A DNA stretch of 41,870 nt, from NCBI GenBank assembly GCA_021733945.1, contig JAIPJX010000026.1:1-41870 (forward strand). The letters are read 5' to 3'. Position 1 is the stretch's first letter. Every line of letters begins with the position of its first letter. This document shows positions 1-7,740 of this stretch, one piece after another. The position numbers were made by a program, and so were the translations under genes. The stretch comes from Verrucomicrobiota bacterium (lineage in GTDB: Bacteria; Verrucomicrobiota; Verrucomicrobiia; Limisphaerales; SIBE01). A model generated the notes under the pieces. That model ran no database searches. It saw nothing but the letters and a program-made list of their open reading frames with translations, and was not told where the DNA came from.

Positions 1-118
1 TTTGTGGAGTCGAAGAGTGGCGCGGTGGTGAGTAGGCAAGGCCGTAGCTGAGACCGGCCCTTTCGGTTGCCGGTGCCTGAGTATCCTTCCATCCACTCCG
101 TTTCCACTCCCCGCTCTT

Positions 119-152
119 CAAACCGGACGTGCCCATTTCGGGCATCCGGCTT
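119..152 (-). ncRNA. Group II intron domain V hairpin
   Basis: On the minus strand, positions 150 to 121 form GCCGGA...TCCGGT arms around an inner GCCC/GGGC stem with a GAAA-type loop and a CG-containing bulge before the 3' arm. This is the shape of the catalytic domain V of group II introns. It lies just downstream of the maturase ORF, as expected. Assignment is by eye from pairing and context. Confidence 0.65.
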
Positions 153-178
153 CCGTTCAAGAGGTGTAAGGCTTTCGC

Positions 179-1495
179 TCACGATCGGTTGGCGGTCGTC
201 GAGGCGAGGCGATGAAGGCCGTAGTCTTGGTGAAGAACCACCGCCGCATGGCGTAACACCCTTGCTCCTCGACTCCGATGTTTACCGTTCAACCACTGAC
301 GCAGCCGATGTCGAGCGTGGTTGTCCACTGCTCGATAGGCTTGGCTGGCCGCTCCGAGGGAAAAATACTGCCCCCAGCCGCGTAAGGTTCGATTCAGGTC
401 CTCGACCTGTACGTTCACCGGTTTCCAGTAGGATTCCCGGCTCGTCATCAGGCTGATTTTCTCACAGACGGCGCTGACGCGTTTGCGTGAGGGCTGGGTG
501 CCAATGAAGGCACGGCCCGTTCGCCGCGAATAACACCGGCCAATGGTATACCCAAGAAAATCAAAACTTTCCTCAGGCACCCGGCAGGTGCGGGTCTTTT
601 GCTCGTTCACCTTGAGCTTCAGCGTGCTCATGAGCGCTTGCATCCGCTTCCGCGCCTCCACCGCACTGCTGCGGCACAGGATCACGAAATCGTCCGCATA
701 CGCTACGATCCGCGCTTCCAGCTTCTCTTCCCAGCCGTGCTTCTTCCATCCCAGAACAAACCGCCGCATATAGAGGTTGCTGAGTAAGGGCGAGATAGGA
801 GCCCCTTGCGGGGTCCCACGTCCGCTATCCTTGGCCTCGGTCCTCCGGCGGTAGCCGCCGTGTCCGTCCGCCTCCTCCACAGCCATTTGCAGCCACGCTT
901 TAATGAGCCAGAGCATCGCTCCATCGCTGATGCGCCGGGCCACACTCTTCATCAGTTCAGCGTGCGGTATGGAATCAAAGTATCCGCTCAGGTCACAATC
1001 GACCACGTCGCGATACCCTTGATTGAGCAACCCGTGGATCGAGCGGATCGCATCGTGAGCACTACGCCCACGACGGTAGCCAAACTGTTCCTCGGGCATA
1101 TCGACTTCGAAGATCGGTTCCAGCAGCAATACCGCCGCCATCTGCACCACTCGATCTTTGAGACATGGCACCCCCAAGGGCCGTTGCTTCGTGCTTCCGG
1201 GTTTGGGTATCCAAACCCGTCGCACCGCCCCCGGCCGATAGGTCTTGTCTCGTAGTTCCTTCATCAGTACTTCCAACCATTCGGCCACACCTTCCGCCTC
1301 GATCTCTTCGAAGGTCACCCCGTCCACTCCGGGCGAACCGCCGTTGGCACGGCAGCATCGCCAAGCGTGCCAGAGCACATCCTTGCGATAGAGCTTGTCG
1401 TAAAGACTGTGGAACCGACAGGCTGGCTCTCTCTTCGCTTTGGCCCCCAATGCCCGCTGAAGCTGCCAGACGCTCTCTGGAGTTGTTAGGCTCAC
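179..1495 (-). CDS. ltrA: Group II intron reverse transcriptase/maturase
   Basis: The 438-residue protein drives splicing and retrohoming of its host intron. Visible RT motifs in order are SPGVDGVTFEEIE (54-66), the first catalytic Asp in CDLSGYFDSIPH (167-178), GTPQGAPISPLLSN (227-240) and the catalytic box YADD (266-269). The maturase X domain follows (about 310-420, starting at FDFLGYTIGR). The protein ends without an HNH endonuclease domain, so target cleavage would depend on other means. The domain V-like hairpin downstream and the intron 5' end upstream rule out a retron or DGR assignment. The start ATG at 1495 gives a normal length for the family. Confidence 0.93.
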   Translation of the reverse strand: MSLTTPESVWQLQRALGAKAKREPACRFHSLYDKLYRKDVLWHAWRCCRANGGSPGVDGVTFEEIEAEGVAEWLEVLMKELRDKTYRPGAVRRVWIPKPGSTKQRPLGVPCLKDRVVQMAAVLLLEPIFEVDMPEEQFGYRRGRSAHDAIRSIHGLLNQGYRDVVDCDLSGYFDSIPHAELMKSVARRISDGAMLWLIKAWLQMAVEEADGHGGYRRRTEAKDSGRGTPQGAPISPLLSNLYMRRFVLGWKKHGWEEKLEARIVAYADDFVILCRSSAVEARKRMQALMSTLKLKVNEQKTRTCRVPEESFDFLGYTIGRCYSRRTGRAFIGTQPSRKRVSAVCEKISLMTSRESYWKPVNVQVEDLNRTLRGWGQYFSLGAASQAYRAVDNHARHRLRQWLNGKHRSRGARVLRHAAVVLHQDYGLHRLASTTANRS

Positions 1496-2036
1496 GCCAA
1501 TCTCCTCGCCTTTGCTTCGTGTTGCATTGCCCTTGAACTAAGGCCCCTTCCCTCCACCGGCATTACCCGGCTTCGTCGGTACTACGGACCTATCCGACTT
1601 CCCGCCCGGCCGCACTCGCACCCTCACGGGTGGTACGTTGCCTGGGTTCACCAGGCACCAGATGGGATCTCCCGTGTTGCCAAGATACTCCTCTTGCCAA
1701 CATGCCGTCATCAATGCCCCGGTGGACTCGTAGAGCCTGTGCTTCGTTCGTAGACTCTCCAATGGCAGCCTTCCCCATGTCCAAGCTGGCCCGGCGTCCA
1801 CATCAGATGGTTTCGGGACCTTTTCGCTGTTCATTTGCATTACGGCCTGCTCGCTCGCTGACCCGCATAACGGGCCTTTGTCACCAAGGTGCTTGACACA
1901 CTTCATCACTTCCATGTGCCCCTCAGCTGCTACCGGCTGGAACCAAAGTTGCCGGGTGGGGTTGTTAACTCTCTCCCACTAGTGTACCTCGCCTTTTCAC
2001 GGCGCACTCAGACACGCTCTTAGCGAAACGGTTTGA
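1496..2036 (-). other. Intron 5' RNA (domains I-III) plus brxA-intron spacer
   Basis: No gene is supported here. Positions 1496-2007 are the structured 5' part of the group II intron. Open frames in it (for example 1538-1915, minus) are incidental to the RNA. Positions 2008-2036 are the spacer between the brxA stop and the intron insertion point. Confidence 0.7.
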
Positions 2037-2789
2037 CTACCGGTTGGTTTTCAATTTTAAGAGATCTTGGTCCGGGCCAAACCCAATTACTTCGATTCCT
2101 GAACATAGTCTTGCAATTAGATCGCTCCGCAAAGGATGAACATGAAAGGGGAACCACGCCGGACAGTTTATTAACTGAGCCAACTCACAAGTCCCATTTG
2201 GCGTGGCTTGAAGAGCAGCTTCAACTAGCAAAACTGTTACCTCTGGCTGCGCGATGGGGATCACATTTGCTCTTTCATAAGAACCTTTATTCATTGTGTC
2301 TCGCACAGTCTTCCATGCGATAAACGATCTGATTACATATCGAGCACGGCGGCTAACTGTTGGGCGGTCTCCGTATTTTTCTTTCAGGCGGAGTACAATT
2401 TGGGACTGCGTGGCCTGATCCTGTAAGTTCAGCAAGCGACCTGTAATTGACGCAAGATTGAACCAAAATGGATATGCGGCGCATAACAGAGCCCAATGAA
2501 TCGCTGTTCGATCGTTTCGATCTTGGGTAAGTAAATCGAGGGCGCGATTCCGAATGCTGATCAATTCCCTGTCAGGATTTATCCAAGTTTTGACCATCGC
2601 GTTGGCGATGTATGCCTTTGTTTGTAGCGAGGGTGGTGAACTAAAACCCGGGGCGGTATCGAGGTAAGTATAGCACTTTTTTCGTGCTTCGATACGATCC
2701 GCACCCATTGCGTGGATGCCAGCGGCGTGATCAAACCAGTCGACTAATAGTTCCCTCTGTATTCCAACCTTAACGAATCTTTCCATCAT
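2037..2789 (-). CDS. brxA: BrxA-like protein, last gene of the type 3 BREX operon
   Basis: This 250-residue protein has no obvious catalytic motif. It is called BrxA from position (directly after pglZ, last in a brxF-brxC-pglXI-brxHII-pglZ series) and size; BrxA proteins are small DNA-binding, DUF1819-type components of BREX. The start at 2789 overlaps the pglZ stop in an ATGA. A longer frame back to 2945 would run deep into pglZ and is not used. The centre has a hydrophobic helix (CAAYPFWFNLASITGRLLNL) and a basic segment (EKYGDRPTVSRRARYVIRSF). Its DNA is visibly more AT-rich than pglZ, suggesting a different recombinational history. The family call by sequence alone would be weak. Confidence 0.7.
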   Translation of the reverse strand: MMERFVKVGIQRELLVDWFDHAAGIHAMGADRIEARKKCYTYLDTAPGFSSPPSLQTKAYIANAMVKTWINPDRELISIRNRALDLLTQDRNDRTAIHWALLCAAYPFWFNLASITGRLLNLQDQATQSQIVLRLKEKYGDRPTVSRRARYVIRSFIAWKTVRDTMNKGSYERANVIPIAQPEVTVLLVEAALQATPNGTCELAQLINCPAWFPFHVHPLRSDLIARLCSGIEVIGFGPDQDLLKLKTNR

Positions 2790-4783
2790 TTCTGTGTCCT
2801 CCGTTCGAATTTGATGAGAGGGACAATGAGTTCTTCGATTGAGATTCCTCCGTGCGCGATTGTGGAGATTCCTCTGGAAACAAAAGCCTCTCGAGCGCAG
2901 GCCACCAGGGGGAAATAATCTGCTGGTAATCCAACCGGTTCCCACTCGTGGGCAAACGGGAAGGCCCCAGCCACCTGAGCGCGGAGTTCCGGCGTTGGAT
3001 AAACACGAACCCGCTCGCCGCGAGTTTCGGCAATCACGCCTTCAGACGGGCGGCCTTTGCCGTCGCATTGGATGTTGCCGTGATCGGCCGTCAGCCAGAC
3101 CTCATAGCCGTAATCCAGCAGTTGACCGACCATCGCGGAAAGAAATCCTGCATGGCACCACTGCTTGATCTGGTTGTGCATCCCGGCCGAGCCGAGTTGC
3201 ATGCCGTGCATGATCTTGTCTACCTTGTCCACGACCAACCCCACCACCTTGGTCTTCCCGGGGTGGATTGCGGAGTCGAGGACGCCCGCAGCATCGCCGT
3301 CGCCAAGACCTCGCTGGTAAGCGACATCCAGCCGGGACAGACCATGGCCTTCCCAGAACTGCTTCCAGAGTTTCTCTTCGCTGTTGGTCGAGTTGATAGA
3401 TGAGGGAAAATAGAGCGGCGGCTTGCCCGAGAAGATCGATTGCCGCGATACCGAGGTCAGCGTCGGAATCCAGGCGAAGGTCGCGGATTCGCGCATGACC
3501 AGATTGGCGTCCTGCTTTTGCAGAAGCTGGCGAATGGTTACCCACTGATCCAAGGCCAGGCCGTCAACCACAATCAACGCCGCACGGCTGCTACCGGAGT
3601 CCTCGATATCCCGAGCAAGGCGGCGCGGCACATGGTGGAGCATGGCAGGATTGGTCGGCGGCAAGTTGATCAGACTGGAGTAGTGGTCGGCCAGCCAAGC
3701 GGCAAAGATCGTGTTCAGTGCATCGCCGATTTCCCTGAACCGGGTCTGATACTCGATGCTGTTGCCACAATGAACCAGCGAAGAAAGTTCGGCCCATTTC
3801 AATGCAAAGGCGGTCCAGTCCGAGTAACGCGCTTCCGCAGTGGGCAGTTCCTTCTCGACAAGGCCAAACAAGCGAGAGATCCGCAGCTCGTCATCGTCCA
3901 CGCCGGACGTGGCGATGCCGCTTCGAACCCAGGACCCGGCATCCACTTCAATGCCTTTGGCCTCGACAGGGGTGAGTTTCCCCTCCAGGAACAGGTTGTC
4001 GATGTAGACCTTGATGTCCTGATGGTCGAACGGCAGGCGATCAGGGCCGGGATACTTGAGGCCGTATTCCGGCGAATCCTCCCGTACCTGATGAGCGCTG
4101 CCGAGCCTGGAAAGAAATAGCGGCCAGCGTTCCTGCAGAAAGGCGAAGAACGCCTCATCGTCCGGAACGATTTCAGAGAGCGGCCAAGCCTTGAATCCAT
4201 CATGCCCTTTGAGAACCTGGATAAGCCGCTCAGCCAGCATCAGTGGGATCTGTAGCTTCCCATAGTGCAGGCGCAGCAATGCGCGAAGCAGCTCCACCTC
4301 GCCCCCAATTAGTTCCGCTGCAATGCCGAACACATGACGGAGAATGAAATCCTTGGTGGCGTTGTCGCCCATGCGATCCGGCGGCGACTTGCGCTGGGCC
4401 TCAAAAAGCGAATCCAGCAAGCTCCTGTCGAGCTTTTCAATGACCGGATAGCTCAGGTTGGGAAAGAGATCCCCCAAGTTGAATGAAAGCTTGCGGCCCG
4501 CCTGGAGTAGGTCGTAAGGCAAGGATTCCAGCTCCGCATCCTGCAAGCGGAGGACTACCACCAGATCGGTGTGCTCACCCCGGTCCCAGATCGAACGGTA
4601 CTTTGACTCATAGGCGTATCTGAATTCGACCGGATCACTGAACTCGATCAGGTCGAACCCGCGCCCGCGAAGCTCCAATGCCAGCTTCTCCTCGGTCAGC
4701 AGACAATCCGGGTCCGCGACCAGGGTCAGCTTGCTGACGTTGGGCACAAAGTCGTTCAGGATGGCGTCTCGCCAACTACTCAT
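2786..4783 (-). CDS. pglZ: PglZ, alkaline-phosphatase-superfamily BREX protein
   Basis: A 665-residue PglZ. The C-terminal half carries the alkaline phosphatase superfamily metal-site motifs in order: IVVDGLALDQW (404-414, metal Asp 407), PTLTSVSRQSIFSGKP (440-455, nucleophile region), VVDKVDKIMHG (517-527), TADHGN (565-570) and AHGGISIEELIVP (643-655). The N-terminal 400 residues are the helical PglZ-specific part. It is needed for BREX defence, though its substrate is not settled. It overlaps brxHII (ATGA at 4780-4783) and brxA (2786-2789), so the three are translationally coupled. No truncation is seen. Confidence 0.93.
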   Translation of the reverse strand: MSSWRDAILNDFVPNVSKLTLVADPDCLLTEEKLALELRGRGFDLIEFSDPVEFRYAYESKYRSIWDRGEHTDLVVVLRLQDAELESLPYDLLQAGRKLSFNLGDLFPNLSYPVIEKLDRSLLDSLFEAQRKSPPDRMGDNATKDFILRHVFGIAAELIGGEVELLRALLRLHYGKLQIPLMLAERLIQVLKGHDGFKAWPLSEIVPDDEAFFAFLQERWPLFLSRLGSAHQVREDSPEYGLKYPGPDRLPFDHQDIKVYIDNLFLEGKLTPVEAKGIEVDAGSWVRSGIATSGVDDDELRISRLFGLVEKELPTAEARYSDWTAFALKWAELSSLVHCGNSIEYQTRFREIGDALNTIFAAWLADHYSSLINLPPTNPAMLHHVPRRLARDIEDSGSSRAALIVVDGLALDQWVTIRQLLQKQDANLVMRESATFAWIPTLTSVSRQSIFSGKPPLYFPSSINSTNSEEKLWKQFWEGHGLSRLDVAYQRGLGDGDAAGVLDSAIHPGKTKVVGLVVDKVDKIMHGMQLGSAGMHNQIKQWCHAGFLSAMVGQLLDYGYEVWLTADHGNIQCDGKGRPSEGVIAETRGERVRVYPTPELRAQVAGAFPFAHEWEPVGLPADYFPLVACAREAFVSRGISTIAHGGISIEELIVPLIKFERRTQK

Positions 4784-7740
4784 TGAGCGCCTCCCTTGAT
4801 GATCCGCAGCATCAGCAGCGACCGGATTTCCGGAACGATCTGCCGCGCTGATTGCAGTTCATGTCGCCACTCAGCCTCCTCGGCATCACAGCGGGCAAGA
4901 CGGTACTGGCGCACTTCGGGCAGCCCCACTCGCTCAATAGCCTTCCGCCGAGAAGCGAAAGCGACCATGCCGCGTTCTTCTTCCCGGGTCACAGAGGCAA
5001 TGTGCGCCTGCTGCAGGGTGTCAAACAGCTCCTGCCCGGCCTGTTCGGCTGCTTCCTGCAAACGCTCATGGGCGGTGATGGATTCATCCTGCCCGAGGGT
5101 GGCTTTCACCTCGGTTTCCGCTGTCTGCAACGCATCCCAGATATGCCGGGCCGTGGGCAGAAACAGTTTGCCTTCTTCGCTCAGAAACACGCTGACATAG
5201 CCCCGCCGCACCATGGGGATGCGCAGGAGTTGCGTCTTCTGGTCCATTCCTGCCTGAAGACGAATCTCAAACAGCCCCCAGAAACCCGTGATGCTGGCCG
5301 GTAGTCCGCTCACGGTTACGCAAGGCAATGGCTGACCTGCCGCGACCTGGGGCAGGTTCAGGGCAAGACCACGGACACGGCTATTTTCAAGGTTGAGCAG
5401 AGTTGCGTCGGTCAAGCGATTCGCTTCTCGGGCGCTGAATACGGCTTTGCGGTGTTCCTGACCGTCCGGCCAATTCAGATCCCACCAGGAGCGCTTGCGA
5501 CTGGCCATACCGCCGTGTGAATTGAGGTAGCCCACCGTCATCCGTTCCACCCAGTGGGGCAGCGGATGCGAGCGCAGACGCTCAGCGGTTTGCACATCCG
5601 GCTCTTCGGATATGCCGTAGATGGCGGAGGACTCGCGCACCTGCTGAATCTCATCCCGAATCCTGGCCACCGTGTGATCGACGGAGGTTTCGATGCCGTC
5701 AGGATTAAGGATGGCCGAGGCGAACACATCCTCGAACAACTCACCGGCCTGCGCCGAGTCGAGCACGTCGCCGGTCTTGTCGATGCCGAACTCGTCGAAG
5801 ATCACCGAGAGCTTCTGCTCCAGAACTTCGCGGACCCGGAACTCGACTGAATCCTCAAATACGAAATTGATCGCCTGTACGGTTTTGGGCTGGCCGATAC
5901 GGTCCACGCGGCCGATACGCTGCTCCAGCCGCATCGGGTTCCAAGGGATGTCGTAGTTGATGATGACGTGGGCGAACTGCAGGTTCAGACCCTCACCGCC
6001 CGCATCGGTGGAGACCAATACGCGGTGCGATTTGCGGAAGGCATCCTGGGCTGCCCCACGTTCCTCCATGGCCATGGAGCCGTTCAGGGTGACCACCGAG
6101 ATTCCCCGGGCTTCCAGAAACTCCTTCAGCATCTGCTGGGTCGGCACGAACTCGGTGAAGATCAGCACCTTCAGATCCGGTTCGTTTTCCTCGGCTTGCA
6201 GCTTGTAGATCCACTCGATCAGAGCCTCGGCCTTGGCATCCGGACCCGCCTGCTCACAACGGACCGCCGCTTCGAGCAGGGTCTCAACATGGCTTCCTTC
6301 GCTCTGCAGAGCCGACACGTGGGATTTCAGCAGCTCATCGAGCAGCTCCTGGCCGTCCATGTCATATAGCTCGGCTATTTCATCGTCTGGGCTTTCCGAT
6401 CCCTCCGCGCCGTTTTCCAGTTCCGCCAGGCGCAGGCTGGCTTGTTGCTCACCATCCTTGAGTGCCGCAAGCCGACGCTCCAGCGTGGTGCGGATCGCCC
6501 GGGTGCTGGAAACCACCAGGCGCTGCATCAGGATCATCAGAAATCCGATGTGGCGCTTCTTTTCGCGCAGGGCCTGGTTGTAGCCCTCGCGCACATAGTC
6601 GGTCACCGCCTCGTAGAGAAGCTGCTGCAGTTGGTGACGGCTCTCCCAGGCCACCGGGGCCATCTGCGTCCGCCGGGGTTTGAAGAGCGGCTTGCCGTCG
6701 GCATCGATGGCCTTGCGCTTCTCGGTACGGATGACATACGGAGCCACCCGGTCGCGGGAGACGCTGTCCATATCCGGAAAGGCATCGTCATCCAGCAGGT
6801 TCATCAGCCGATGGAAGGCATCGGTCTTCCCCTGGTGGGGTGTAGCCGAAAGGAGCAGCACATAGGGCGCGGCTTCCGCCAGCCCCTTGCCGAGCTTGTA
6901 GCGGGCGACCTGGTCGGTACTGCCGCCCAGCCGATGCGCTTCGTCCACGATCACCAGATCCCAACCGGCGGTAATCAGATCCTCGAACCGGCTGCGGTTG
7001 TATTCGGCGACGCGCTCGGCGGTCCAGCCGCGCCGCTTGTCCATGGGTTTGACCGAATCCAGCGAAACAATCACTTGGTCAAAGAACGACCAAGCGTTGT
7101 TTCGCCAGTTACTGGTTACTGGTTCTTGGTTCTGAGTTGAAAACCCGGAACTGGGAACTCGTAACTCGGAACTCTGAAACGGCGATAGCCGTTGAAGCGT
7201 GCCGATGTCGTCGCCCAGCACGAGCTGGAACTGCTCGTTGAAGTGGGTCTGCATTTCCGCCACCCACTGGGTAGCGATTCCCTTCGGCGAGACGACCAAT
7301 GTCCGACGCACCAATCCGCGCAGTTTGAGCTCGCGCATGACCAGCCCGGCCTCGATGGTCTTGCCGAGACCCACCTCGTCGGCCAGCAGGTAGCGCACGC
7401 GGTCGCCGGAGATGGCCCGGGACAAGGCATGGATCTGGTGCGGCAGCGGAATGACGTTGGACTCCATAGGAGCCAGCAGCACATGGCCCTCGGTGGCGCT
7501 GGTGGAGCCTTCGAGCACCTCGGCCACCTTGGCTGCGGCGGCCACATAGGCAATGCGCCCGGCCTCGATCTCCGGCTGCAGGTCGGCACTCAGCGGCCGC
7601 AATGCGGAGCGGGGCACGCGCACTACCGCGTCCTGATTCGGCAGCCAGACACGACACACCGTCTGCCCCCACAAGGTCTGTTCTTCGATGACCTTGCAGG
7701 CGCTGTTATGAACGGTGCTATATTGCCAGGAATTAGTCAT
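4780..7740 (-). CDS. brxHII: BrxHII, SNF2/DEAD-type helicase of type 3 BREX
   Basis: A 986-residue superfamily 2 helicase. From the chosen start the motifs are ADEVGLGKTIEAG (Walker A, about 120-132), VIVDEAHRLGG (DEAH, about 263-273), LLLSATPHQGK (about 295-305) and, in the second RecA domain, STDAGGEGLNLQ and RIGRVDRIGQ (motifs V and VI). The start at 7740 (MTNSWQYS...) overlaps the upstream AIPR stop by 8 bp; the longer frame to 7818 would overlap AIPR by 86 bp and adds non-conserved residues. Residues about 189-212 are a low-complexity in-frame insertion (see 7107-7178) between motif I and the DEAH box, absent from what one expects of the family core. Confidence 0.92.
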   Translation of the reverse strand: MTNSWQYSTVHNSACKVIEEQTLWGQTVCRVWLPNQDAVVRVPRSALRPLSADLQPEIEAGRIAYVAAAAKVAEVLEGSTSATEGHVLLAPMESNVIPLPHQIHALSRAISGDRVRYLLADEVGLGKTIEAGLVMRELKLRGLVRRTLVVSPKGIATQWVAEMQTHFNEQFQLVLGDDIGTLQRLSPFQSSELRVPSSGFSTQNQEPVTSNWRNNAWSFFDQVIVSLDSVKPMDKRRGWTAERVAEYNRSRFEDLITAGWDLVIVDEAHRLGGSTDQVARYKLGKGLAEAAPYVLLLSATPHQGKTDAFHRLMNLLDDDAFPDMDSVSRDRVAPYVIRTEKRKAIDADGKPLFKPRRTQMAPVAWESRHQLQQLLYEAVTDYVREGYNQALREKKRHIGFLMILMQRLVVSSTRAIRTTLERRLAALKDGEQQASLRLAELENGAEGSESPDDEIAELYDMDGQELLDELLKSHVSALQSEGSHVETLLEAAVRCEQAGPDAKAEALIEWIYKLQAEENEPDLKVLIFTEFVPTQQMLKEFLEARGISVVTLNGSMAMEERGAAQDAFRKSHRVLVSTDAGGEGLNLQFAHVIINYDIPWNPMRLEQRIGRVDRIGQPKTVQAINFVFEDSVEFRVREVLEQKLSVIFDEFGIDKTGDVLDSAQAGELFEDVFASAILNPDGIETSVDHTVARIRDEIQQVRESSAIYGISEEPDVQTAERLRSHPLPHWVERMTVGYLNSHGGMASRKRSWWDLNWPDGQEHRKAVFSAREANRLTDATLLNLENSRVRGLALNLPQVAAGQPLPCVTVSGLPASITGFWGLFEIRLQAGMDQKTQLLRIPMVRRGYVSVFLSEEGKLFLPTARHIWDALQTAETEVKATLGQDESITAHERLQEAAEQAGQELFDTLQQAHIASVTREEERGMVAFASRRKAIERVGLPEVRQYRLARCDAEEAEWRHELQSARQIVPEIRSLLMLRIIKGGAQ
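7107..7173. repeat. In-frame inverted repeat of short reiterated words inside brxHII
   Basis: Two 28-nt arms, 7107-7134 and 7146-7173, are imperfect inverted repeats. Read in one orientation both follow the pattern GGAAC..GAAC..GTAAC..G.AACT, separated by 11 nt. The element encodes about 24 Ser/Gln/Glu-rich residues (SSELRVPSSG..., ...QNQEPVTSNW) between RLSPF and NNAWSFFDQ without breaking the helicase frame. The style, tandem 7-8-nt words facing each other, matches the ends of the four-helix-bundle unit at 9446-9917. Confidence 0.75.

Larger units (their letters stand above)
1..2007 (-). mobile_element. Group II intron (5' end at 2007, 3' end near or beyond the window edge)
   Basis: Read on the minus strand, the 5' boundary is placed at 2007, where the sequence starts GTGCGCC, the usual GTGYG group II start. 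About 500 nt of structured non-coding RNA (domains I-III) follows, then an intron-encoded RT/maturase, then a domain V-like hairpin at 119-152. The intron lies about 30 bp downstream of the brxA stop, in the same orientation, so it does not interrupt a BREX gene. A short stem (CGCT-AAG-AGCG) lies just upstream of the 5' splice site. The 3' splice site was not resolved: domain VI must lie between 1 and 118 or run off the window. Confidence 0.85.

Noticed and set aside
1538..1915. 125-codon minus-strand open frame upstream of the maturase
   Set aside because: It lies in the structured 5' RNA of the group II intron; no protein features.
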